Notes: generated from the letters alone by a model not told the origin. Shown: positions 25,563 through 34,415, numbered from the stretch's first letter. The stretch: DNA of 64,000 nt from Candidatus Nomurabacteria bacterium (GCA_031257295.1 JAIROX010000001.1:124001-188000); one strand, 5' to 3'. Numbers and translations: made by a program.

Positions 25563-26772
25563 TGCCAAGCCGCTTATCATGCACATTGACTTGAACAGCT
25601 GTTTTGCTACCTGCGAGCAGCAGGCGCGGCCGATGCTACGCGGCCGGCCGGTGGCAATTAGCAACCGCACCAGCAAAAACTCGGCCATCATCACGGCCAG
25701 CTACGAGGCTAAAGCGCGTGGTGTAAAGATGGGTATGCGTCGTATAGAGGCTTTGCAGATCTGCCCCGACCTAGTATTTATTGAAGCTGAGCCCAGCAAA
25801 TATCGCTGCGTTTACCACCGCTTGCTTGATATTATGAATGACTATTCGGCGCACGTCACCATGAAGAGTATCGACGAAGGCGTGATCGACTTTTCCGAGG
25901 CTCCACCTTTGCAAGAACGGAGCTTGCAAGAAGTGGGGCACGAAATTAAGCAACGGCTTAAAGCTGAGATTGGCTGCTGGATGCGCTGCAACGTTGGTAT
26001 CAGCACAAATCGATTTTTAGCCAAAACTGCGGCTGGGTTGCACAAGCCAGATGGGTTAGACACCATAACTCCTGATAACCTGCGCGATGTCTTGGCCAGG
26101 CTGCAGTTAACAGACTTGACTGGTGTTGCCAAGCACAATGCTGCGCGCCTGAACGCGGTGGGGATTTTTACACCACTGCAGTTTTTAGATGCTGGCGAAG
26201 AAACCCTTACCAGGCAGGTTTTTAAAAGTGTTTGCGGCAGGCAGTGGCATCAGCGCCTGCGCGGCTACGAGGTTGACGACTACGATTCGGATATCAAGTC
26301 GGTTGGTCGGCAATACGTGCTAGAGAGCAACAAGTTAACCTATGTGCAGATCTTGCAGAGATTGTCCCACCTGGCTGAGGAGGTAGGGGCTAAGCTGCGG
26401 CTTAAAAACAGGCAAGCCCACGGTGTGTATGTTTACGCCAAAACGCATGCTCACGGCTTTTGGCACCGTTGCCACAGGGCTGAATTTCCGTTTTGCACTA
26501 ACCAAACTATTTGGCATATTGTCAAAGCGTTATTTGCCGATGCCCCGCCCGATATCCGCGAGATTGGTGTTACCTGTTACGGCGTTTGTCAGCCTGGTAG
26601 CGAGCAGTTGAGCCTGTTCGGCGACGCACTAGCTCGCGAGCGGCTGGTCACGGGCGCGGTCGATGATATTAACCTACGTTTTGGCCCGCGTACCATTCAC
26701 TCGGCTGAAACTTTGCCGACCAACGATAAAGTCAAGGCTAAAATTCCGTTTGGTAGTACCAGATATCTATAA
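25555..26772 (+). CDS. Y-family DNA polymerase (DinB/ImuB-like)
   Basis: The 405-residue translesion polymerase has catalytic HIDLNSCFATCEQQ (first Asp at about 11), TASYEAKARGVKMGM, and KSIDEGVIDF with the catalytic Asp-Glu (about 105). NVGISTNRFLAKTAAGLHKP and the helix-hairpin-helix region (about 185-235) follow, then a little-finger domain and a C-terminal clamp-binding motif QLSLFGD (about 359). All catalytic acids are present, so it should be active, unlike true ImuB. Its coding sequence contains a copy of the REP hairpin found around the RAYT gene (25907-25929), translated as LQERSLQ. Confidence 0.88.
   Translation: MNDAKPLIMHIDLNSCFATCEQQARPMLRGRPVAISNRTSKNSAIITASYEAKARGVKMGMRRIEALQICPDLVFIEAEPSKYRCVYHRLLDIMNDYSAHVTMKSIDEGVIDFSEAPPLQERSLQEVGHEIKQRLKAEIGCWMRCNVGISTNRFLAKTAAGLHKPDGLDTITPDNLRDVLARLQLTDLTGVAKHNAARLNAVGIFTPLQFLDAGEETLTRQVFKSVCGRQWHQRLRGYEVDDYDSDIKSVGRQYVLESNKLTYVQILQRLSHLAEEVGAKLRLKNRQAHGVYVYAKTHAHGFWHRCHRAEFPFCTNQTIWHIVKALFADAPPDIREIGVTCYGVCQPGSEQLSLFGDALARERLVTGAVDDINLRFGPRTIHSAETLPTNDKVKAKIPFGSTRYL
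25907..25929 (-). repeat. REP-like hairpin inside the polymerase gene
   Basis: CTTTGCAAGAACGGAGCTTG plus CAA is identical to the REP copies near 54463-55304. Stem TTGCAAG/CTTGCAA. It is carried in frame. Confidence 0.85.
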
Positions 26773-26787
26773 AACGTGCTTATACTA

Positions 26788-26816
26788 TTGACTTTTTAGC
26801 CCATCTGTGCTACAAT
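26788..26816 (+). promoter_or_regulatory. Promoter of the LysM protein gene
   Basis: TTGACT (26788-26793), 17-nt spacer, TGC-TACAAT (26811-26816). Confidence 0.8.
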
Positions 26817-26862
26817 AAGTAAGAGTTAGATCATAAACTAACACAAAAAAAGGAAATAAAAA

Positions 26863-27324
26863 ATGATAGAAACAGGAAATGACATTTTCAGAACCCCGCA
26901 TGATGACGAGATAGAGGCCAGGCAGCTTGAACGCCAAGAAAAACGAGCAAAGAGCCGCAAAAACAGAAAGGCCGGTGAGAAGATTATTAAGTTGGTCCTA
27001 GCCGGTGTTATTCTTGCGGGGGGGGGTAAGTTTGCTGCTGACACGATTACTGCAAAGGTGGAAGCAGAAGGTGACCTAACACCTAAGGAACGTGCCGAAA
27101 GGTTTTACGAAAATCATCCTGACTATTCGTCAAACGAGGTGATGGTGCAAAAGGGCGATACGCTATGGGTTATTGCAAAGGATGCAGTGGGTGAAGACCG
27201 TATGGATGTCCGCGATGAAGTTATGGCTATTGAAGATATAAATGGCTTGGACGACCCCATAATTCAGCCTGGTCAAGTGCTAGAAGTGCCAACCTACGAT
27301 GGTGAAGAGGGGCATGAATCATAG
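26863..27324 (+). CDS. Membrane-anchored LysM protein with coding G9 tract
   Basis: SD AAAGGAAA precedes ATG. The 153-residue protein has a highly charged N-terminus, a membrane helix (about 43-60) and an external LysM domain: VMVQKGDTLWVIAKDAVG to IIQPGQVLEVP (about 92-145). LysM binds peptidoglycan or other GlcNAc glycans. Codons for AGGG at 52-55 contain nine G in a row (27018-27026). One extra G gives an immediate TAA; one fewer gives a stop about 18 codons on. Either change removes the LysM domain. Confidence 0.85.
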   Translation: MIETGNDIFRTPHDDEIEARQLERQEKRAKSRKNRKAGEKIIKLVLAGVILAGGGKFAADTITAKVEAEGDLTPKERAERFYENHPDYSSNEVMVQKGDTLWVIAKDAVGEDRMDVRDEVMAIEDINGLDDPIIQPGQVLEVPTYDGEEGHES

Positions 27325-27381
27325 CAGGATAGTTGGCCGCATCTGTTAAGATATGCTAAAATGACATTGTAATGTGAGCGC

Positions 27382-27458
27382 GGGGCTATAGCTCAGCTGG
27401 CTAGAGCGCACGATTCACATTCGTGAGGTCGTAGGTTCGAGTCCTACTAGCCCCACCA
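27382..27458 (+). tRNA. tRNA-Val (CAC)
   Basis: Acceptor GGGGCTA/TAGCCCC, D-arm GCTC/GAGC, anticodon arm CACGA-TTCACAT-TCGTG (anticodon CAC, reading GUG), T-arm GTAGG/CCTAC, CCA encoded. A TGCTAAAAT box lies about 25 nt upstream. Confidence 0.95.
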
Positions 27459-27486
27459 CATTACCTATTAAAGTCAAGGAGTAGAT

Positions 27487-28197
27487 ATGTCGGGACATAG
27501 CAAATGGTCGACCATCAAGCGTCAAAAAGCTGTTACTGATGCTAAGCGCGGCGCGGTATTTACTAAAATTGGCAACCAAATCGCCATTGCGGCGCGTGCC
27601 GGCACTGATCCGACTATGAACACTACCCTGGCTATGGTGATTGAGAAGGCTCGTCAGGCCAACATGCCTAATGCTAACATTGAGCGGGCGATTGCTCGCG
27701 TGGCCGATAAAAACGCTGCCGCGCTGATCGAAGAAACTTATGAAGCTTATGGCCCGGGTGGCGTGGGGATTATCGTGGAAGTTGCGACTGATAACAAAAA
27801 CCGCACCATGCCAGAAGTGCGCACGGCGCTAACCAAAAATGGCGGTCGCGTAGCCGACCCTGGTTCGGTGATGTTCCAGTTTGCGCGCAAGGGCGTGATG
27901 ACTGTCGAGGCTGCGGGCGAAGATGCGCTGTTGGCAGTTTTGGATGCTGGTGCCGAAGACGCTGTCGAAGAAGACGGTGAAATGACCGTTTATACAGCCG
28001 ACAAAGACTTAATGGCGGTGCGCAAAGCTTTAGTGGACGCCGGGTTGAAAGTTAAAGATGCCGAATTACAATATGTGCCAAACAGCGAAGTTGAGCTGCC
28101 CGATGAAGAAACCAAAGCTAAGGTTTTGAAGATTTTGGACGCGCTGGATGATCTTGACGATGTTACGAATGTGCATACCAATGCTAAATTAGACTAG
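27487..28197 (+). CDS. yebC: YebC/TACO1-family protein
   Basis: 236 residues beginning MSGHSKWSTIKRQKAVTDAK, the near-invariant YebC start, with YEAYGPGGVGIIVEVATDN and LQYVPNSEVEL further on. The family acts as a transcription regulator in some bacteria and as a translation factor relieving ribosome stalling at proline runs in others. SD AAGGAG lies 6 nt upstream. It is full length. It sits just behind tRNA-Val. Confidence 0.95.
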   Translation: MSGHSKWSTIKRQKAVTDAKRGAVFTKIGNQIAIAARAGTDPTMNTTLAMVIEKARQANMPNANIERAIARVADKNAAALIEETYEAYGPGGVGIIVEVATDNKNRTMPEVRTALTKNGGRVADPGSVMFQFARKGVMTVEAAGEDALLAVLDAGAEDAVEEDGEMTVYTADKDLMAVRKALVDAGLKVKDAELQYVPNSEVELPDEETKAKVLKILDALDDLDDVTNVHTNAKLD

Positions 28198-28257
28198 CTC
28201 GCTTGCGATTTTGATTCTTGTCTCATAAAATATCTTAAGAAAATTAGGGGGCGCTTG

Positions 28258-29886
28258 GTGCAAAAATTTTTTCGTTGTAGTTTGGTTTTGGTAAGTTTTT
28301 TCATGATGATATCAACTATGCCAGCGCGAGCGCTAGGTGACATTTTGGAAGATACCGACCTTGTGCAAGACGAAACCAAGTCGGTTCCGACTTCAGAACT
28401 TGCTATTGAACTCGCAAGTTCTGGCAATGAGTTAGAGGTCGTCACGCAATCTGATGCCAAGCTGATAGAAGAGAGTAAATCATCGGGCAGCAGTAAATCG
28501 CGGTTGCTAATTAGTGAGTTCCAGTTATCGGGCCGAGCAACAACACCGGGCTACTTTGTTGAGCTTTATAACAATTCCGACGAGCATTTTATAGAGACTA
28601 ACTGGCGGCTGGAATATGCGGTGGCTAATACTAGCGCTAGTGGTTTCGGCGAAGTACGCTTGCTGGCCAACTTGGACTTTAGCAACTTGGACTTTGGCCC
28701 GCACGGCTACGTGGTAGTGGGCGCAGCGGAGAAGGATGATATCAAGATTAATACTGTGACAACTAATGCGTCTCAGGGCTATGTCCGCATAGTTGACGGC
28801 CAGGGCGAAACTGTTGATCTGCTAGGCTATGGCTCGGCTGCCAACGCCAAAAACGCCGAGGGCGGCAAGCCCGTTACGTCCGGTAAGGTAACTGGTAGGT
28901 CGGTACAGCGCTGCGAGAAGTCGCCTGGAATCATATTAGATACAGATATAAATGCTGATGATTTTGCTAATTATGAAACTTCAACTCCAGGAAGAGGCGT
29001 TAGCTGTGCAGGTAGCAGCGATTATGAGTTTGAGGTTGTCAACTCTTGCGCTGGCTTGGTACTAAGTGAGATCGGCGCAAACCTCAGTGAGCAATTTATT
29101 GAGGTTCACAACTCGACCGGCAAAGCACTTGATATTTCTGGTTGTGGGCTTAAAACTAATCGTAGTAGCAAAGTTTTTACATTTGAAAACTTAGAACTAG
29201 ACGCCAATGACTACTTAGCATTTCGGGTGACGGATACCGGATTAACGCTAACTAAAACTACCACTGGCACAGTTTACCTGCTTAATTCGGCAGGAGGTAC
29301 GATGGAGAGTACCTATTACGCAGGTCTAAAATCTAGCACTTCATTTGCGCGCTTTGGCGATAACTGGTTGCAGACTTATGCGCTAACGCCCAACGAAGCC
29401 AACGTTTATGAAGAGTTCGCAGCTTGCGCAGTTGGCTGGGAGCGCAACCCAGATACGGGACGTTGCCGCAAAATTGCGATTGCCGTTTTACCGGCAGATT
29501 GTGGTGAGGGTAAGTTTCGCAATCCTGAAACGAACCGCTGTAAGAGCTTAGCTAGTTTGGCAACCGCCTATTCACCGTGTAAAGAAGGCTATTATCGCAA
29601 TCCCGAGACAAATCGTTGCAAAAAGATAGCTAGCGAAACTGGGTCTAAGCCTTGCCAGGCTGGTTATGAGCGCAATCCGGAAACTAACCGTTGTCGCAAA
29701 ACCCGCGTAAACAACGGCGCAGGGTATGGAGTGGAGCCAGGTGAGCACGGCGATACGGCGAGTTTCATCGGCTGGTTGGCGTTCGGCGGCGTGGTTGCGG
29801 CTGGTCTAGCTTATGTCGGGTTTGAATTTCGACGTGAGATAGTCGCACTCGCCAAGAAAATACCGCATATTTCTGGCAAAAAGTAG
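28258..29886 (+). CDS. Surface protein with lamin-tail domains and four Cys repeats
   Basis: GTG 28258 (or TTG 28255) begins a 542-residue protein with signal peptide (to about ARA, residue 25). A lamin-tail domain starts at SRLLISEFQLSG (about 80-225) and a second at CAGLVLSEIGANLSEQFIEV (about 260-370). Then come four repeats of about 20-25 residues of the form C-x2-G-x2-RNP[ED]T-x-RC[RK] (about 390-482), a spacer, a membrane helix (about 503-520) and a basic tail. Each repeat carries two cysteines, so it is a likely client of the two thiol oxidoreductases. Function is unknown; surface attachment is inferred. Confidence 0.75.
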   Translation: MQKFFRCSLVLVSFFMMISTMPARALGDILEDTDLVQDETKSVPTSELAIELASSGNELEVVTQSDAKLIEESKSSGSSKSRLLISEFQLSGRATTPGYFVELYNNSDEHFIETNWRLEYAVANTSASGFGEVRLLANLDFSNLDFGPHGYVVVGAAEKDDIKINTVTTNASQGYVRIVDGQGETVDLLGYGSAANAKNAEGGKPVTSGKVTGRSVQRCEKSPGIILDTDINADDFANYETSTPGRGVSCAGSSDYEFEVVNSCAGLVLSEIGANLSEQFIEVHNSTGKALDISGCGLKTNRSSKVFTFENLELDANDYLAFRVTDTGLTLTKTTTGTVYLLNSAGGTMESTYYAGLKSSTSFARFGDNWLQTYALTPNEANVYEEFAACAVGWERNPDTGRCRKIAIAVLPADCGEGKFRNPETNRCKSLASLATAYSPCKEGYYRNPETNRCKKIASETGSKPCQAGYERNPETNRCRKTRVNNGAGYGVEPGEHGDTASFIGWLAFGGVVAAGLAYVGFEFRREIVALAKKIPHISGKK

Positions 29887-29898
29887 TAGAATAGTACC

Positions 29899-30534
29899 AT
29901 GAGATTATTCTTGGCCTCTCAAGACTTTGGCCGGCATGTCGATCGGCTAGTTGAGCTGGTTGGCAAAAACAACAAGGCTTTGGTGGTGTTTAACGCCCGT
30001 GACTACGAAACACCGGAAGCTCGTGCAGAAGTGGTTACCAGGAAAGAGGAACTTTTTAAGAAAGCTAGTTTTGAATTTAACGAGCTGGATTTGCGGGAGT
30101 ATTTTGGCGAACCGGCCAAGTTGCGTAAGTTTATAAATAAGTTTAAGCCTGGGGTAGTTTCTCTGATTGGCGGTAATTCATTTCTGTTGCGCCGCGCCTT
30201 GTATCAAAGCGGCTTGGACGAGATATTGAAGGCGGATATTTATGACAACAAGTACGTCTACGCTGGCCATAGTGCTGGCGCCATTGTAGCCGAGCCAAAC
30301 TTAGCTTGCTACGAGACTGGCGATGAGTACGTAGTGCCGCTTAGTTACAACAAGGGCATTGTTTGGGGAGGCTTGGGCTTTGTGCAGGAGCGCACTGTGC
30401 CGCACTGTGATTCATCTAACCCGCGCGCGCTTAGCCGTCAAAAAACCTTTCGTGAACTAGACTTGCCATATATAACTCTGAGCGACAGCGATGTCTACGT
30501 AGTTGACGGCCTTAAAAAAGAGGTTTTGCGATGA
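29899..30534 (+). CDS. Peptidase S51-family protein (dipeptidase E/cyanophycinase-like), copy 1
   Basis: 211 residues. The nucleophile Ser lies in AGHSAGAIV (GxSxG-type elbow, about 131), following VSLIGGNSFLLRRAL, the standard S51 glycine loop; a conserved VPHCD follows. Family members cleave Asp-X dipeptides or cyanophycin-like polymers in the cytoplasm. TAGAAT lies 6 nt upstream of ATG (leaderless). Stop and start overlap as ATGA with the next, paralogous gene. Confidence 0.8.
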   Translation: MRLFLASQDFGRHVDRLVELVGKNNKALVVFNARDYETPEARAEVVTRKEELFKKASFEFNELDLREYFGEPAKLRKFINKFKPGVVSLIGGNSFLLRRALYQSGLDEILKADIYDNKYVYAGHSAGAIVAEPNLACYETGDEYVVPLSYNKGIVWGGLGFVQERTVPHCDSSNPRALSRQKTFRELDLPYITLSDSDVYVVDGLKKEVLR

Positions 30535-31187
30535 GATTGTTTTTGGAATCAATGTGGGGCGAGCACCTAAGCGCGCTTCACGAACTAGTGGGCGACAACA
30601 AAACCGTGCTGGTGATTTTGAATGCTAGCGATCGCAAAAGTGGGTTAGGGCGAGCCTGGAAAAGGTTCAAACACTTACACCACTGGCGCCGTGCTGGGTT
30701 CGATCCGGTCGAGCTCGACCTACGTAAGTTTTTCGACAAAAAAGCTAAGCTAAAAAAGTTTATAAAAAGTAAAAGCCCAGGACTGATTTATGCCGCGGGT
30801 GGTAACACGTTTATTTTGCGCCGGGCTTATAAGCAAAGTAGTTTTGATGATATCTTGGTGGCAGATTTGAAAGAAGATAAGTATGTTTACGCAGGCGGTT
30901 CGGCTGGCGCGGTGATTGTTTGCAAAGACCTGGCCTATTATATTAACCCCGACGATGACCCGACCGAAACTCCGAAAGGCTATGATACTTGGCCAATCAT
31001 GGACGGTCTCGGCATCATCCGCGAATATATTGTGCCGCACTATGATACCGACTGGTTTGGCCCCTATGCTAAGCAAGCTGTTCGTGAAATCACTAAAGCT
31101 GGCAAAAAAGCCATTAAATTACGCGATAGCGACGGCTTGCTAGTCCATGGGCGGCGGGTTGAGCTGCTCAGGAAAGCCAAGAAATGA
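30531..31187 (+). CDS. Peptidase S51-family protein, copy 2
   Basis: A 218-residue paralogue of the preceding gene with the same order of motifs: LIYAAGGNTFILRRAY, nucleophile in AGGSAGAVIV, then VPHYDTDW and KAIKLRDSDGLLVHG. Tandem duplication is evident. The pair might act together or on different peptides. Its last codon overlaps the ruvC start (ATGA). Confidence 0.8.
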   Translation: MRLFLESMWGEHLSALHELVGDNKTVLVILNASDRKSGLGRAWKRFKHLHHWRRAGFDPVELDLRKFFDKKAKLKKFIKSKSPGLIYAAGGNTFILRRAYKQSSFDDILVADLKEDKYVYAGGSAGAVIVCKDLAYYINPDDDPTETPKGYDTWPIMDGLGIIREYIVPHYDTDWFGPYAKQAVREITKAGKKAIKLRDSDGLLVHGRRVELLRKAKK

Positions 31188-31660
31188 GAATATTAGGAAT
31201 CGACCCAGGTACGGGGATTCTAGGCTTTGGTGTTGTAGAGTTCGCAACAGGTAAAAAACCAAAGATGGTAACGGCCGGAGTGGTTAAGACGCCGGCTCAT
31301 ACTCCATTGCACGAACGATTGATAGAAATCTATGATGGGTTGAAAGAGATTGTTACCGAGACTAGCCCAGACGAAGTGTCGATTGAGAAGTTGTTTTTTG
31401 CGCAGAATATCACCACGGCCATATCAGTTTCGCATGCTCGCGGTGTGGCTATGTTGGTGTCGGCGCAGGCTGGCTTGCCGATTTTTGAATATACGCCGCT
31501 GCAAATCAAGCAGACTTTGACTGGCTATGGCCGAGCTGATAAAAAGCAGGTCCAAGAAATGGTTAAGCTGCACCTAGGACTCAAGCAGATCCCTAAGCCT
31601 GACGATGCGGCAGATGCTTTGGCGGCTGCAATCACGCATGACCTAATGTCTAAAGTGTAG
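31184..31660 (+). CDS. ruvC: Holliday junction resolvase RuvC
   Basis: 158 residues starting MRILGIDPGTGILGFGVVE (first catalytic Asp), with SIEKLFFAQNITTA (Glu), TPLQIKQTLTGYGRADKKQV, and final PKPDDAADALAAAITH (acidic pair). All four catalytic acids are present. It cuts Holliday junctions with RuvAB. Here it is linked to the S51 genes, not to ruvA (48889) or ruvB (52240). Confidence 0.96.
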   Translation: MRILGIDPGTGILGFGVVEFATGKKPKMVTAGVVKTPAHTPLHERLIEIYDGLKEIVTETSPDEVSIEKLFFAQNITTAISVSHARGVAMLVSAQAGLPIFEYTPLQIKQTLTGYGRADKKQVQEMVKLHLGLKQIPKPDDAADALAAAITHDLMSKV

Positions 31661-31674
31661 TAGAATAGACCCAT

Positions 31675-34308
31675 ATGTGCGGAATTGCCGGATTTTTTGG
31701 TGTCGAGGCTGACGAGACACTGCTGAAGAACATGAACCAGTGCCAGGCGCACCGTGGTCCGGATGGCCGAGGCGTATTTACGGATGGCCTAGCCGGCTTG
31801 GCGCATCGCCGATTAAGCATTATTGATCTCGCAACTGGTGCACAGCCCATGGAAAGCGGCGATGGCCGCTACGTGATCGTCTATAACGGTGAGGTTTATA
31901 ACTATCTTGACCTAAAGGCTGAGCTAGAAGAGCTGGGCCATGTGTTTAAAACCGATTCAGACACAGAAGTAGTGTTAGAGGCCTACGCCGAGTGGGGCGA
32001 AAAAGCTTTTGATAAGTTTAACGGCATGTGGGGCTTGGCGATTTACGACAAAACTGCTAAGAAACTGACGCTTTGCCGCGATCACTTTGGCATTAAGCCG
32101 GTCTACTTTGCGCGGGTTGGCAAGGGCTTAGTCTTTGCGTCTGAAATTCGCCCGATTTTGGAAAGTGGCTTAGTGCCCAAAAAGCCAAACGACAAAACTA
32201 TCTATCGCTACTTGCGTTTTAGAGTGCACGAAGATTCTAACGAAACATTTTTTGATGGCATTGTTAAGCTTTTGCCTGGCGAGATGCTAACTATCAGCCA
32301 GAGCGGTTCAGAGGTTAAAAGTTACACCGACTTGCGCCAAGACCTATCAAAACTAGCTAAAAAGAAATTACCGTATAGCCGTCAGGCCAGCGCCAAGTAC
32401 TACGATGAGCTGGAGAAGTCGGTGCGCCTGCGCTTACAAAGCGATGTACCGGTTGGTACGTCACTGAGCGGTGGCCTAGATTCATCGTCCGTGGCAGTTT
32501 TGATTAGTAAGCTGATGGGCGAGGACAAAGACTCGACCAGGTCTGTGGGCGCCAAGCAGAATGTTTTTTCGGCTATATTCCCGGGTTCAATCAATGACGA
32601 AGAAAAGTATGTTGATGCGGCTACGGAAGCTTGCGGCAAAAAGCTGGCTGTGCACAAGATCAAGCCCACAGCTGATGAGTTCAAGCAAGACATTTTAGAA
32701 TTTGTGCGCGCTCAGGAAGAACCGCTAATTAGCACTGGCCCGTACGCTCAGTATAAAGTGATGCAAGAGGCCACGCAGCATGTAAAGGTATTGCTCGATG
32801 GCCAAGGTGCTGATGAAACCATGGCCGGCTACATTCCGTACTATTTTGTCTATATGCGTTCACTTAAGAAACAAAAGCGCTACCTTAAACTTGTTGTAGA
32901 GCTCACAACATCACTAGACGTTTTGTTCAGGCTAGCCCGCTTTAGGTTGGCAGACAGGCTAAAGTTCCGTAAAGGTATAGCAGTCAGCAGTTTCCTGAAC
33001 AGTAGGTTCCGCAGCAGTCACAAAAGCGAAAAGTTTGAAGTGGTGCGCGATGACCTCAAAGAGCGCTTGGCTCAGGACCTATTCGAAAACAGCATCCCGT
33101 CGCTGCTGCGCTACGAAGATAAAAACACCATGCATTTTAGCATTGAGGGCCGCGTGCCGTTCCTGGACAAAGACTTGATTAGCTACGTGTTCTCTCTAAG
33201 CGACGACGCGATTATCAAGCATGGCTGGAATAAACGTATTTTGCGTGATAGCTTAAGAAAAGTTTTACCAGAGATGATCGCTCGCCGCCGCAACAAGATT
33301 GGCTTTACTACGCCCGAGCATGAGTGGTTTATTCGGCTCAAAAACTACTTTTACGACATTTTTCTGTCCAGCAAGTTTGCTAGCCGGCCATATTTTAACC
33401 AAGACGAAGTGTTGACTGCATTTGAGGGCTTTATTAAGGGCAAAAACTCAGTTGATAGCATGGCGTTTTGGCGGCTGATCAACGTGGAGCTATGGCTGCG
33501 TGAGTTTTTTGACGAGCCCGAGCCGGCACCAAAAGTTAAGGCCAGCGATTTTGTAGCCAACGACGGCAAGCAACTCGACATAGTGGCTGACGGCAAAGAG
33601 TACCGTCGTTACCCAATTCGCACCGAAAAAGTTGATGCCAAGACCAAACTCGACGACTTTGTGACTGGTTATATCAAGAACTTTTTTAAAGAGCTAAAGG
33701 CTCAAACTTCCGAGCATCAAAAAACAGCTGAAGGCAAGTTCTACCTGTTTATTAGCGAAAAGATTGTGGCTATCACGCAGGGCCGATCATATTTTATTTG
33801 GGATATCAAGGCTGGTTTTTGGGCACGTACGCTGAGCAAGTTTGTAACGCACACACCGGCCGGTATCGGCCTGGGCAGCCCGTTTACCATGCAGCTAGCC
33901 ATTCAGGAAGTTGGTTTACCACGGATCATTTTTGCTTCAATCGGCGGTGTGCTGGGTAAGTTAGTTGGCAAGCGCGGCTTGTTCTATATTTTGGTGGGCA
34001 GTAATGTGCGAGCAATTGATGGCCCAACTGAATACTCGGTCTATCCGGCTAATGTATCGGCTAAACTAGCCCCCAAGGACCCCGAAAAGGTAGCGGCCAG
34101 GTTAACCAAAAAGGTTAAAGAAGTCTTGCCGGCCAAGTACCGTGATGGCTTCGCGGGCGTAGTGGTGATGGATTCTAACGACATCGGCCGCAACGTGCTC
34201 GGCACCGACGCATCAGGCGACCCCAAGCTATACGAAGACATTTTTGCCGATAACCCGCTTGGCCAAGCCCACGAGCAGACCCCAATTTGCTTAGTATTCG
34301 AAAAATAA
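31675..34308 (+). CDS. asnB: Glutamine-hydrolysing asparagine synthase fused to CofE-like domain
   Basis: The first about 610 residues are AsnB: N-terminal nucleophile Cys2 (MCGIAGFFG), glutaminase domain with RGPDGRG, and synthase domain with PP-loop SLSGGLDSSSVAVL (about 263). The extra C-terminal about 260 residues look like a CofE-type gamma-glutamyl ligase domain: RYPIRTEKVDAKTKL, LFISEKIVAITQGR, an ANVSAKLAPKDPEKVAARL segment, then VVVMDSNDIGRNVLG. Metal-dependent ligation of glutamate-like amines would be the related chemistry. The -10 TAGAAT is 8 nt upstream. The CofE call is by motif reading and less certain than AsnB. Confidence 0.8.
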   Translation: MCGIAGFFGVEADETLLKNMNQCQAHRGPDGRGVFTDGLAGLAHRRLSIIDLATGAQPMESGDGRYVIVYNGEVYNYLDLKAELEELGHVFKTDSDTEVVLEAYAEWGEKAFDKFNGMWGLAIYDKTAKKLTLCRDHFGIKPVYFARVGKGLVFASEIRPILESGLVPKKPNDKTIYRYLRFRVHEDSNETFFDGIVKLLPGEMLTISQSGSEVKSYTDLRQDLSKLAKKKLPYSRQASAKYYDELEKSVRLRLQSDVPVGTSLSGGLDSSSVAVLISKLMGEDKDSTRSVGAKQNVFSAIFPGSINDEEKYVDAATEACGKKLAVHKIKPTADEFKQDILEFVRAQEEPLISTGPYAQYKVMQEATQHVKVLLDGQGADETMAGYIPYYFVYMRSLKKQKRYLKLVVELTTSLDVLFRLARFRLADRLKFRKGIAVSSFLNSRFRSSHKSEKFEVVRDDLKERLAQDLFENSIPSLLRYEDKNTMHFSIEGRVPFLDKDLISYVFSLSDDAIIKHGWNKRILRDSLRKVLPEMIARRRNKIGFTTPEHEWFIRLKNYFYDIFLSSKFASRPYFNQDEVLTAFEGFIKGKNSVDSMAFWRLINVELWLREFFDEPEPAPKVKASDFVANDGKQLDIVADGKEYRRYPIRTEKVDAKTKLDDFVTGYIKNFFKELKAQTSEHQKTAEGKFYLFISEKIVAITQGRSYFIWDIKAGFWARTLSKFVTHTPAGIGLGSPFTMQLAIQEVGLPRIIFASIGGVLGKLVGKRGLFYILVGSNVRAIDGPTEYSVYPANVSAKLAPKDPEKVAARLTKKVKEVLPAKYRDGFAGVVVMDSNDIGRNVLGTDASGDPKLYEDIFADNPLGQAHEQTPICLVFEK

Positions 34309-34319
34309 CCTGTTACATA

Positions 34320-34348
34320 TTGACAAAAAGTGCAATCTGTGCTACAAT
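34320..34348 (+). promoter_or_regulatory. Consensus promoter of the 106-aa gene
   Basis: TTGACA (34320-34325), 17-nt spacer ending TGC, TACAAT (34343-34348). Confidence 0.85.
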
Positions 34349-34415
34349 GTACACGAGGTCGTAAAGACGGCCTAAGTTAGCTGTTTCTGCGTTTTGCCAA
34401 AAAAGGAGGCACAAA

